Of a stretch of DNA of 64,000 nt, positions 8,431 through 15,972 are shown piece after piece (the first letter of the stretch is position 1; each line of letters starts with the position of its first letter). The notes below the pieces were generated by a model that saw only the letters and a list, made by a program, of their open reading frames with translations, ran no database searches and was not told the origin of the DNA. Made by a program: the position numbers and the translations under genes. The DNA is from DAHVFK01 sp035310985 (lineage in GTDB: Bacteria; Pseudomonadota; Gammaproteobacteria; Burkholderiales; SG8-39), in NCBI GenBank assembly GCA_035310985.1, contig DATGDH010000072.1:62001-126000 (forward strand). The letters run 5' to 3'.

Positions 8431-10716
8431 TCATTTGACGTGCAGTTCGATGTCGGCGAGCAGCGGATCGTCGGCACGTGCGACCTCGTTCTCGACCAAG
8501 CCGCCGCAGCCCGGGCAGAAGAACTGGCGGAACACCGGCCGATCGTCGATGTAGCGACGCCAGTCGCCGATGTTCGGGTTGGCCGCCGAGATATCGCGCT
8601 CTTCCATGTTGCAGTGCTGCTTGTAGTTCTCGCCGAGCGCACCGAGGTCCGCGGCGCAGCGCGCGCAGGCGAAGCGCAGGCCGCTCTTTTCGCGCCGCAG
8701 CTCGAGGTTCTCCGAGGCGCGCGCCGCCACCTTGCCGGCGAGCGCAACGGGAGCCGCGCCCCTGCCGCGGCGCCGCTTGCGCTCCGCGGCGCGCAGCTGG
8801 CGCGTCGTCTCGAGATCGAGCGCGCCCGATTCGCCGACCACCACGCCGTACACTTCGCGCGCGCATTCGCGCGATACGGCCCGGTTCTCGACCACGTCCG
8901 CGCGCACCCGCTCGGGTTCGCGCTCGAACGGATCGCCGTAGCCGCCGGCCGCCGACCACACGACGGCGTAGACGTCCTCCGGCCCCTGGGTGAAGTTCTC
9001 CTGCCGAAGCTGCAACAGCTCCTCGCGTCCATTCAGCTCGGAGATGTCGCCCGGCATCTCGCGCTTGTCGAAGCGCGTCCGCACGTCGCTTGCGCGCAGG
9101 AACTTATAGACGTTCACGCTGCCGGGATAGCCGCCCATCATGCCGGGCGAGGTGGGCGTCGCGTTGCCCGAGGAGAGCGTGTCGTGCGTGATGGAGTCGG
9201 TGCGGTGCGGGACGAAGCACGATTCCGCCGACATGCCGCCGCGCCACTTGCCGGCGCCGCCCGAATCGACCACTTCCTTGCGATAAAGGAACAGCAGCGG
9301 GAAGGTCTGCTCGGTGTGCTCGACGTTCGGCAGCTTGCAGATCGGGGTGCGCGACTGGCCGCCGGTGTTGATCCCGTCGCCCTCGGAGAAGGCGCCGATC
9401 GCGCCGCCGATCGGATCGACCAGCAGGTAGCCGTAGCGCTCGCCCCACTGGTCGGTGCCGCGGAAGATGGTCGCCGGCCACTGGCTCGTGCCGCCGATGC
9501 ACATGATGTCCTTGCGCATCGCCTCGTCGCCGTAGATCATTTTCGACAACACGTTGTACGCGGGATAGAGCGAGATCTCCATCGCCTGCACCGGCGCGGT
9601 CGACACCGAGGCCGGGAAGTTGGCGCAATTGAAGCTGCCCGGTGTCGGGTCGAACTCTACGTGCCGCAGCGCGCCGCCGATGCAGAAGTACTGGTCCCAG
9701 CACAGCAGCTGGTTGAGCGCCACCATGATCGAGCCGCGCCAGCCCGAGTAGGTGGCGTTCATGGCGCCGTCCTGCGGCGCGGTGCCGTCGTTGTCGAAGA
9801 CGAGCCGGTTGCCCTTCTTGGTGAGCGTGAGGCACACGCGGTGCGTGCGCCGGTCGCCGGGGCGGCAGCATTCGACGTAGGTGCGCTCGCGCCACACGCC
9901 GTCCGGCAGGCGCTTGAGCTTGTCGAGGAACGCGACTTCGGCGTTGTCGACGATGCGCTTCATCACGCCCTTCACCGTATCTGCCCCGTAGCGCCTGATG
10001 AGGGCGATGACCCGGTCGCGCGCCGTGATGTTTCCCGCGAGTTGCGCGCGGAAGTCGAGCGCCACCGATTCGGGCTTGCGCGAGGCGCGCAGGTACAGCT
10101 CCTCGATGTCGCGCCGGATCTCGTTGCCTTCCACGATCTTGACCGGCGGAATGAGGATGCCCTCCTCGAAGGCGTTCTCCGCCGAGCCGCAGAACGAGGA
10201 CGGCGTGATGCCGCCGATGTCGTACTGGTGCAGGCAATTGGTCACCCAGCAGAAGAGCTCCCCTTTCCAGAACACCGGGCAGATCAGCATCACGTCCTGC
10301 TGGTGCGCCGCGCCGACCCAGGGATCGTTGGCGAGGAACATGTCGCCGTCGCGTATCCCCGGGTTGTCCGAGCGGTACTCGAGGATCCACTTCACCTGCG
10401 TGTCGGTGACGCCGGACATGTACTGCATGTAGGGGCCGAAGTACACGAACTCGCCGTCCTCGGCGAGGATCGACGGGTTGAGGTCGAGCGCGTACATCGC
10501 CACGGGCGAGCCCGAGAGGCGCTGGATCGTGGCGCCGTGCTCCTCGTTCACGTGCCACAGGCTGTGGCGCACCACCTCGTAGGTGATCGGGTCGATCTTC
10601 GCCGCGCGCCGCGTGTGCAGCTTGAGCTTCTTCGACACCGCGAGCTTTTTCGGCGGCACGTAGCCCATGTTCTTGCCGTCGAAGCTCGCGCCCTTCATTT
10701 CGCTCACGCGTGGCAT
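8431..10716 (-). CDS. Hydantoinase B / acetone-carboxylase-alpha-like protein with C-terminal Cys-rich domain
   Basis: The 761-residue product belongs to the HyuB/oxoprolinase family (KIDPITYEVVRHSLW, GDMFLANDPWVGAAHQ, NCANFPASVSTAPVQ). I chose the ATG at 10716, preceded by GAGAGGAGA, rather than an in-frame ATG 13 codons earlier. After the usual HyuB core (ending near residue 640) comes a tail of about 120 residues with C684-x2-C687 and C734-x2-C737 (FFCPGCG), which resembles the zinc-ribbon acetone carboxylase gamma subunit. Together with the HyuA-like gene this points to an ATP-dependent ketone/amide carboxylase or hydrolase rather than a simple hydantoinase. The family call is firm; the reaction is inferred. 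It begins a minus-strand operon with NIPSNAP and the TPP enzyme. Confidence 0.88.
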   Translation of the reverse strand: MPRVSEMKGASFDGKNMGYVPPKKLAVSKKLKLHTRRAAKIDPITYEVVRHSLWHVNEEHGATIQRLSGSPVAMYALDLNPSILAEDGEFVYFGPYMQYMSGVTDTQVKWILEYRSDNPGIRDGDMFLANDPWVGAAHQQDVMLICPVFWKGELFCWVTNCLHQYDIGGITPSSFCGSAENAFEEGILIPPVKIVEGNEIRRDIEELYLRASRKPESVALDFRAQLAGNITARDRVIALIRRYGADTVKGVMKRIVDNAEVAFLDKLKRLPDGVWRERTYVECCRPGDRRTHRVCLTLTKKGNRLVFDNDGTAPQDGAMNATYSGWRGSIMVALNQLLCWDQYFCIGGALRHVEFDPTPGSFNCANFPASVSTAPVQAMEISLYPAYNVLSKMIYGDEAMRKDIMCIGGTSQWPATIFRGTDQWGERYGYLLVDPIGGAIGAFSEGDGINTGGQSRTPICKLPNVEHTEQTFPLLFLYRKEVVDSGGAGKWRGGMSAESCFVPHRTDSITHDTLSSGNATPTSPGMMGGYPGSVNVYKFLRASDVRTRFDKREMPGDISELNGREELLQLRQENFTQGPEDVYAVVWSAAGGYGDPFEREPERVRADVVENRAVSRECAREVYGVVVGESGALDLETTRQLRAAERKRRRGRGAAPVALAGKVAARASENLELRREKSGLRFACARCAADLGALGENYKQHCNMEERDISAANPNIGDWRRYIDDRPVFRQFFCPGCGGLVENEVARADDPLLADIELHVK

Positions 10717-10862
10717 GGCGATTTCTCCTCTCGATCGATGCGTCGGACCGCGCAAACCGTAAGTGTATGATCTGCCTCGAGACCCTCGGGCCAGTCGGAG
10801 AGCCGCTCGCAGCGTGACGGAATCGTAGCGTGTCTCGCCTTTTTAAGCCGCGCGGGTTTCGA

Positions 10863-11426
10863 ATGCAGCGCAGCGCCCCGTTGCGGCGCGCGCTGCTGAG
10901 GCTCGTCCTGTGCCTCGTCGTCCCTGGTACGGCCTGCGCCGCGGACCTGCGCTTGCAGAGCGTCAGCATACGGGCGCAGGTCTCGGACACGACCGTGCTC
11001 GGCGACGTCGCGCCGGAGGAGTTCCAGGAGTACGACGCCGCGGCGAGCCTTGCGCTTCCCTGGGCGCGATACTCGCCCTCTGGCTGGGGAATCGGCACGA
11101 GATTGATGGTGAGCGCCGGGGCCCTGCGCGCGGCCGGAAAGTCCGCGCTCGTCGTTTCTTTCATCCCGGTGCTCGCCCTGGGCAGTCAGGATGGGCGGTT
11201 TACGCTCGATCTGGGGGCCGGACCGGCCCTCTTCAGCAAGCACGAGTTCGGAGAGCAGGACTTCGGTGGCCCGCTCCAGGCGGCGCTTACCCTGGGCGCG
11301 AGCGTACCGCTCTACAAGAGATTCGGCGTGGGCTATCGCTACCTGCATTATTCCGATGCGGGCCTGTACGGTACCTACACGACGGGGGCGGACATACACA
11401 TGATCGAGCTCAGCTACCGCTTCTGA
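10863..11426 (+). CDS. PagL-like (acyloxyacyl hydrolase/lipid A deacylase family) outer-membrane beta-barrel
   Basis: A signal peptide (about residues 1-27, ending TACAA) precedes some 160 residues with alternating beta-strand pattern, a C-terminal aromatic residue (ELSYRF) and the motif YRYLHYSDAGLYG, where H162 and S164 match the catalytic His-x-Ser of PagL. The PagL glutamate expected about 14 residues after the His is not there; D177 or E182 are the only nearby acids, so activity is uncertain. I chose the ATG at 10863, although a GTG at 10830 is in frame, because the signal peptide begins there. A TATGAT box lies at 10766-10771. The gene sits on the opposite strand between hyuA and hyuB, ending 8 bases from the hyuA stop. 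Confidence 0.6.
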   Translation: MQRSAPLRRALLRLVLCLVVPGTACAADLRLQSVSIRAQVSDTTVLGDVAPEEFQEYDAAASLALPWARYSPSGWGIGTRLMVSAGALRAAGKSALVVSFIPVLALGSQDGRFTLDLGAGPALFSKHEFGEQDFGGPLQAALTLGASVPLYKRFGVGYRYLHYSDAGLYGTYTTGADIHMIELSYRF

Positions 11427-11434
11427 CGCCCGAC

Positions 11435-13537
11435 TCAGCGGAAGTTGATCTCGAAATTGCCGTAGGCGTCCACGCGCAGGCGGCGCCGCGGATGCACGAC
11501 GATGGTGGTGTCGGTGGTCTCGACCACCGCGGGTCCGCGCAGCGAGTTGCCGGGCGCGAGCCGCGCGCCGTCGTAAATCGGCGTGGAACGGGTACGCCCG
11601 TAGTCCGACCACCAGATCGCGCGCCGCCCGACGAGCGCGCCCGGCGCGATGCGCACGCTTAGCTTGCGCGCGCGCCTGAGCCGAGGGCGCGGCGTCGCCG
11701 CGCTCGCGCGCAGCCGCAGGGTGACGATCTCGATGCCCGCGCCGCGGTACGACGAGCCGCGCCCGTAGAGCTGCTCGTAGCGCGCGGTGAAGCGCTCGCG
11801 CAGCTTCTCGCCAAACGCGCCCTTCAGGCGCCCCTCGGGCAGCAGCACCTCGACCTCGTTTATCTGCCCGCGATGCCGCATGTCGAGCGAGAAAGCGAGC
11901 CGACGGCGCGCGCGCGCGATGCCGTCGGCGTCCATCTGCCGGTGGGCACGCCGCTCGAGCGACTCGAGCACGCGGTTGACGCGCGCCGCGTCGAACGGGC
12001 TCGCCTGGATGTCGGCCTGCTCGTAGACGTGCAACACGTCGGCCGCGGCGGCACCGAACGCGCACCAGGTCGAGGCGATCTCCTTTTGCGGGATGACGAT
12101 ACTCTTCACCCCCAGCTCGGCGCCGAATACGCCCGCGTGCGCAGGCCCCGCTCCGCCGAACGCGAACAGCGTGAAGTCGCGCGGATCGAAGCCCTTCTCC
12201 ACCGTCATCTTGCGGATGATGTCGGCCATCTTGAACTCCGCCACGCGGGCGATTCCGCTCGCGGTCTCGGCGAGCGACAGGCCGAGCGCGTCGGAGACCG
12301 TCTGCACCGCTGCGATCGCCCTGGCGCGATCGAGTCGTATGCGTCCGCCGAGGAAGTTGTCGGGGTTGATGGTGCCGAGCACCACGTCGGCGTCGGTCAC
12401 GGTGGGCAGCTCGTTGCCCTTGCCGTAGCAGGCCGGCCCGGGGTCGGCGCCCGCCGAGTCGGGCCCGACCTGCAGGCTGCGCGTGGCGGCGTCCACGCGC
12501 GCGAGCGATCCGCCGCCCGAGCCGATCGCCTGGATGTCGACCTTCGGCAGGAAGTACTCGTACTGCGCGACGTTCGAGACGAACGAATACTGCGGGCGCC
12601 CGCCGTGCACGATGCCGACGTCGAACGAGGTACCGCCCATGTCGGTGGTGATGATGTTGTCGATGCCCATCACCTGTCCGAGATAGACCGACCCGGTGAC
12701 GCCGGACACGGGCCCCGAGTCGAGCGTGAGCAGCGGCTCTAGCATCGCCTTGTCGACCGAGATGGAGCCGCCGCCGCATTGCGTGATCTGCAGCGGCCGT
12801 CGGTAGCCGGCGCCCTTCAGCCGCTCTGCGAGGTTGCCGAGGTAGCGCGACATGACCGGCCCGAGATAGCCGTTCAGCACCGTGGCCGTGGTGCGCTCGT
12901 ACTCGCCCCACTTGGGCGCGATCTCGGTCGAGCAGGACACGAATACCCGCGGCGCGAGGTCGCGGACGATCTCCTTCGCGCGCAGCTCGTGTGCGGGGTT
13001 CTTGAACGACCAGAGGAAGCACACCGCGATCGCCTCGACGCCCTCGGCAAGGAGCGCGCGCACCGCCGCCTCGACCTGCGCCTCGTTCAGCGGCACCACG
13101 ATCTCGCCGAAGCAGTCGACGCGCTCAGACACCCCGGCGATCAGGCGCTTCGGCACGATCGGCGCGGGCTTCTGGCTCTCGGGGAAGTGCACCACCTTGC
13201 GCAGCTCGCGCGAAGTCACGCCGCGCGAGCCGCGCATGATGTGGATCGCGTCCTCGTGGCCCCTGGTGGTGAGCAGCCCGGTCTTCGCGCCCTTGCGCTG
13301 GATCAGCGCGTTCGTGCCGACGGTGGTGCCGTGCGTGAGCACCTCGATGTGCGAACAGAACTCCCGGAACTCGAGCCCGAGGCGCGCGGCCGCGAGCTGA
13401 AGCGCGGCGAGCATCCCCTCGGCGAAGTTGCCCGGCGTCGAGGGCGACTTGGTCGCGGTGATGCGGCCCTTGCGGTCGAGCACGACGCAGTCGGTAAACG
13501 TGCCGCCGATGTCGACCCCGACGAGATAGGGTCCCAA
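11435..13537 (-). CDS. Hydantoinase A / oxoprolinase family ATPase subunit (HyuA / acetone-carboxylase-beta-like)
   Basis: The 700-residue protein opens with the actin-like phosphate-binding loop (LVGVDIGGTFTDCVVL) and contains HGTTVGTNALIQRKG and TTDMGGTSFDVGIV, the diagnostic HyuA/oxoprolinase motifs. In this family the subunit hydrolyses ATP to activate substrate or bicarbonate for the HyuB partner. The start is TTG at 13537 with AGGAG five bases upstream; the overlapping ATG there is in another frame. HyuB is not directly downstream: the PagL-like gene lies between them on the other strand. Whether the substrate is a cyclic amide, hydantoin or ketone cannot be read from sequence. Confidence 0.9.
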   Translation of the reverse strand: MGPYLVGVDIGGTFTDCVVLDRKGRITATKSPSTPGNFAEGMLAALQLAAARLGLEFREFCSHIEVLTHGTTVGTNALIQRKGAKTGLLTTRGHEDAIHIMRGSRGVTSRELRKVVHFPESQKPAPIVPKRLIAGVSERVDCFGEIVVPLNEAQVEAAVRALLAEGVEAIAVCFLWSFKNPAHELRAKEIVRDLAPRVFVSCSTEIAPKWGEYERTTATVLNGYLGPVMSRYLGNLAERLKGAGYRRPLQITQCGGGSISVDKAMLEPLLTLDSGPVSGVTGSVYLGQVMGIDNIITTDMGGTSFDVGIVHGGRPQYSFVSNVAQYEYFLPKVDIQAIGSGGGSLARVDAATRSLQVGPDSAGADPGPACYGKGNELPTVTDADVVLGTINPDNFLGGRIRLDRARAIAAVQTVSDALGLSLAETASGIARVAEFKMADIIRKMTVEKGFDPRDFTLFAFGGAGPAHAGVFGAELGVKSIVIPQKEIASTWCAFGAAAADVLHVYEQADIQASPFDAARVNRVLESLERRAHRQMDADGIARARRRLAFSLDMRHRGQINEVEVLLPEGRLKGAFGEKLRERFTARYEQLYGRGSSYRGAGIEIVTLRLRASAATPRPRLRRARKLSVRIAPGALVGRRAIWWSDYGRTRSTPIYDGARLAPGNSLRGPAVVETTDTTIVVHPRRRLRVDAYGNFEINFR

Positions 13538-13604
13538 GGCATCTCCTGGTGGGGAACTGCCGCGATGCTAAATGATCGCGCGATCACCTCGCAACCGCCG
13601 CGCC

Positions 13605-13610
13605 TATAAT
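13605..13610 (+). promoter_or_regulatory. Perfect -10 box (TATAAT) just before the Gfo/Idh/MocA gene
   Basis: TATAAT ends 7 bases before the ATG at 13618, so a start of transcription at the usual distance would fall on or next to the start codon. The -35 region (around 13582-13587) does not resemble TTGACA. The divergent hyuA start is 81 bases away. Confidence 0.5.
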
Positions 13611-13617
13611 CGCGCGC

Positions 13618-14613
13618 ATGCTGAATGTCGCGGTCGTCGGCCTGGGATGGTGGGGGCGTACCGTCGTCGATCTGCTCGACAAGAGCGCGCGCCTGCGGGT
13701 CGTGCACGCGGTCGAGCCCGACGCTCGGGCTGCCGCGTTCGCGCGCGAGCGCGGCATCGCGTGCTCTGAAGAGCTGGACGGCGCGCTGTCCGACGCACGC
13801 GTGCAAGGCGTGGTGCTGTGCACGCCGCACTCGCAGCATGCCGCGCAGGTCGTGCGCGCTGCGCAGGCCGAGCGGCACGTGTTCTGCGAAAAGCCGTTCG
13901 CGCTCACGCGCGCCGATGCCGTGCGCGCGCTCGCGGCGGTGGAGATGGGGGGCGTAGTGCTGGGCGTGGGCCACGAGCGGCGCTTCGAGCCCGGCATCCT
14001 CGAACTGCGCAGGCTGATCGACGCGGGCGAAATCGGACGGCCGCTGCAGATCGAGGCGAATTTCAGCCAGGACAAGTTCCTCGGCATGCCGGCGGACAAC
14101 TGGCGGCTCGCCGCCTCGGAGGCGCCCGCCGGACCGCTCACCGCCACCGGCGTCCATCTGGTGGACCTGGCGGTAGCAATCCTTGGGCGGGCCGCACGCG
14201 CCTTCGCCAGCGTCAAGCAGCTCGGCAGCCACCTCGCGAACGGCGACACGCTCGGCGCGCTGCTCGAGTTCCGCGACGGCGGTCACGCGCTCATTTCCGC
14301 GATTCTGGCGACGCCGTTCGACGGGCGCTTCGCGGTCTACGGCAGCAAGGGCTGGATCGAGGTGCGCGACAAGGCGCACCCCGAAAGCCCACAGGGATGG
14401 ACCTTCACCCTATGCCGGCGCGGCCAAGAGCGCGCGACGCGCGACCTGCCGCCGGCGAGCCCGGTGCTCGCCAACCTCGAGGCCTTCGCGGAGGCGGCGC
14501 TCGGCGGCCGGTCGTATCCGATGCCGCACCGCGAGATCCTCGCTACGGTGTCCGCGCTCGAAGCGATCGCGCGCTCCGCTGCGAGCGGTCGCGTCGAGCC
14601 GGTCGAGTCCTGA
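13618..14613 (+). CDS. Gfo/Idh/MocA family NAD(P)-dependent oxidoreductase
   Basis: The 331-residue protein starts with a Rossmann GxGxxG motif (VVGLGWWGRTV) and carries the conserved EKP catalytic-lysine motif (CEKPFALT), followed by the alpha/beta substrate-binding domain. Family members oxidise or reduce sugars, inositols or biliverdin. It is divergent from hyuA and convergent with the next dehydrogenase, overlapping it by 71 bases at the 3' ends. The preceding -10 box leaves almost no leader and no Shine-Dalgarno is visible. Substrate unknown; a role in the nearby catabolic cluster is only suggested by position. Confidence 0.88.
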   Translation: MLNVAVVGLGWWGRTVVDLLDKSARLRVVHAVEPDARAAAFARERGIACSEELDGALSDARVQGVVLCTPHSQHAAQVVRAAQAERHVFCEKPFALTRADAVRALAAVEMGGVVLGVGHERRFEPGILELRRLIDAGEIGRPLQIEANFSQDKFLGMPADNWRLAASEAPAGPLTATGVHLVDLAVAILGRAARAFASVKQLGSHLANGDTLGALLEFRDGGHALISAILATPFDGRFAVYGSKGWIEVRDKAHPESPQGWTFTLCRRGQERATRDLPPASPVLANLEAFAEAALGGRSYPMPHREILATVSALEAIARSAASGRVEPVES

Positions 14614-15472
14614 GGCCCGCCATGCCTTCGAGCACGGCGCACACCGCTGCGGTGTCCTCTTTGCCGCGCCCGGCGGCGAGCGCCGCGGTGTAGAACGGGG
14701 CCGAGGCGAGAAACAGCGGCGTCGGACAGCCGAGCGCGCGGGCGAAGTCGCCGATGATCGCCATGTCCTTCTGCCACACCTCGACCTTCATGGTCGCGTC
14801 GCGGTAGTCGCCGCGCACCATCATCGGGCCGCGCACCTGGAACATGCGCGAGCCGCCCGCCCCGTCGCCCACCACCTTGTAGACGAGTTGCGGGTCGAGC
14901 CCGGCCTTCATCGCAAGCACGAACGCCTCGGCTGCCGACACGTTGTGGATCGCCACCAGCAGGTTGGCGACGAACTTCATCTTCGAGCCGGCGCCGAAGG
15001 AACCGACGTAGTAGTTGGCGCGCGCGAAGCCTTCGAACACGGGTACCGCCCGGCGCACCGCGGCGCGCGGGCCGCTCGCGTACACCGCGAGATCCTTCAC
15101 GCGCGCCTGGGCGCCAGTGCCGGATAGCGGACAATCGAGTAGCGTCGCGCCGGCGCGCGCGAGCACCCGCCTCGCAGCCTCCTTCGCTTCGAGCGGAAGC
15201 GTGCTGGTTTCGATAACGAGAACACCCGGCCGGGCAATGTCGCGCGCCACGTCCTCGAGTGCCCGGGCCGAGGGCAGCGAGGTGATGATCGTGTCGCAGC
15301 GCCGCGCCAGCGCTGCGTTCGAGCCGAGTGCCGTGCCGCCCGCGCGCCCGAGCGCGCGCCGCGCGCTCTGGCGCGGGTCGTAGCCGAGCACGCGGAACCC
15401 CGCACGCGCGAGGTTTGCCGCCATGGCCGAGCCCATGATGCCCAGTCCCGAAATGCCTACGGTTGATGCCAC
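14543..15472 (-). CDS. NAD(P)-dependent 3-hydroxyisobutyrate dehydrogenase-family oxidoreductase
   Basis: The 309-residue protein has the N-terminal Rossmann signature of beta-hydroxyacid dehydrogenases (GISGLGIMGSAMAANL), a substrate-binding loop (DCPLSGTGAQA) and the catalytic lysine in GSKMKFVANLL. The start is GTG. The last 71 bases overlap convergently with the Gfo/Idh/MocA gene, so the C-terminal tail (rich in Arg and Ala after about residue 285) may be non-essential. Its family acts on 3-hydroxyisobutyrate, tartronate semialdehyde or similar. It begins 41 bases from the divergent VOC gene. Confidence 0.87.
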   Translation of the reverse strand: MASTVGISGLGIMGSAMAANLARAGFRVLGYDPRQSARRALGRAGGTALGSNAALARRCDTIITSLPSARALEDVARDIARPGVLVIETSTLPLEAKEAARRVLARAGATLLDCPLSGTGAQARVKDLAVYASGPRAAVRRAVPVFEGFARANYYVGSFGAGSKMKFVANLLVAIHNVSAAEAFVLAMKAGLDPQLVYKVVGDGAGGSRMFQVRGPMMVRGDYRDATMKVEVWQKDMAIIGDFARALGCPTPLFLASAPFYTAALAAGRGKEDTAAVCAVLEGMAGLRTRPARRDRSQRSARSLRARTP

Positions 15473-15501
15473 GCGTCGCCTCCCCGATTGGCGGATCGCC
15501 T

Positions 15502-15507
15502 TAGAAT
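15502..15507 (+). promoter_or_regulatory. -10-like box (TAGAAT) directly before the VOC gene
   Basis: TAGAAT ends six bases before the ATG at 15514, placing a normal transcription start at about the A of the start codon. No -35 match and no Shine-Dalgarno are visible. See the finding on leaderless mRNAs. Confidence 0.45.
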
Positions 15508-15513
15508 ACCGCC

Positions 15514-15972
15514 ATGCCGCTCGGTTACATCGAACATTTCCTGCTGCAGACCGCCGATATGGCGCAGACGCGCGACTGGTACGTCAGGGTGCTCGGCTTT
15601 CGCGTCGGCCCGAACCCGGACTTCAAGTTCCCGGTGTGCTGGCTGTACCTCGGCGACAAGGACGTGATCCATATCACCGAGGGCGGCGCCGGCGTATCCG
15701 AGAACCGCAAGCGCTACGTCGGTCAGGAATCCGAGGCGACGCAAGGCAGCGGCGTCATCGATCACATCGCCTTTCGCTGCACTGGCCTCGCGCAGATGCT
15801 GGAGCACTTGACCGCGCTCGGGGTGAAGTTCAGCCGCCGCCAGGTCAATGACCAGGGGCTCTATCAGCTATTCCTCTTGGACCCGAACGGGGTCAAGGTG
15901 GAGCTCAACTTCGCCAACGCCGAGGCGCGCGGCATCCGCCCCGAGCTGATGGCTTCCGACCTCCCCGGCTAG
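15514..15972 (+). CDS. VOC (glyoxalase/bleomycin-resistance/dioxygenase) superfamily protein
   Basis: The 152-residue protein has the paired beta-alpha-beta-beta-beta modules of the VOC fold: IEHFLLQTADMAQTRDWYVRVLGF at the N-terminus with a metal-ligand His, a second His in GVIDHIAFRC, and the C-terminal Glu in LDPNGVKVELNF. These suggest a metal-dependent lyase, isomerase or ring-cleaving enzyme. It overlaps the CoxL-type gene by four bases convergently. A link to the neighbouring molybdenum hydroxylase (hydroxylation followed by ring opening or isomerisation) is plausible but inferred. Confidence 0.85.
   Translation: MPLGYIEHFLLQTADMAQTRDWYVRVLGFRVGPNPDFKFPVCWLYLGDKDVIHITEGGAGVSENRKRYVGQESEATQGSGVIDHIAFRCTGLAQMLEHLTALGVKFSRRQVNDQGLYQLFLLDPNGVKVELNFANAEARGIRPELMASDLPG

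Noticed and set aside
8401..10770. 789-codon plus-strand frame opposite the HyuB-like gene
   Set aside because: Composition is that of a mirror frame (Arg, Ala, Asp, His-rich); the minus-strand gene is a clear family member.
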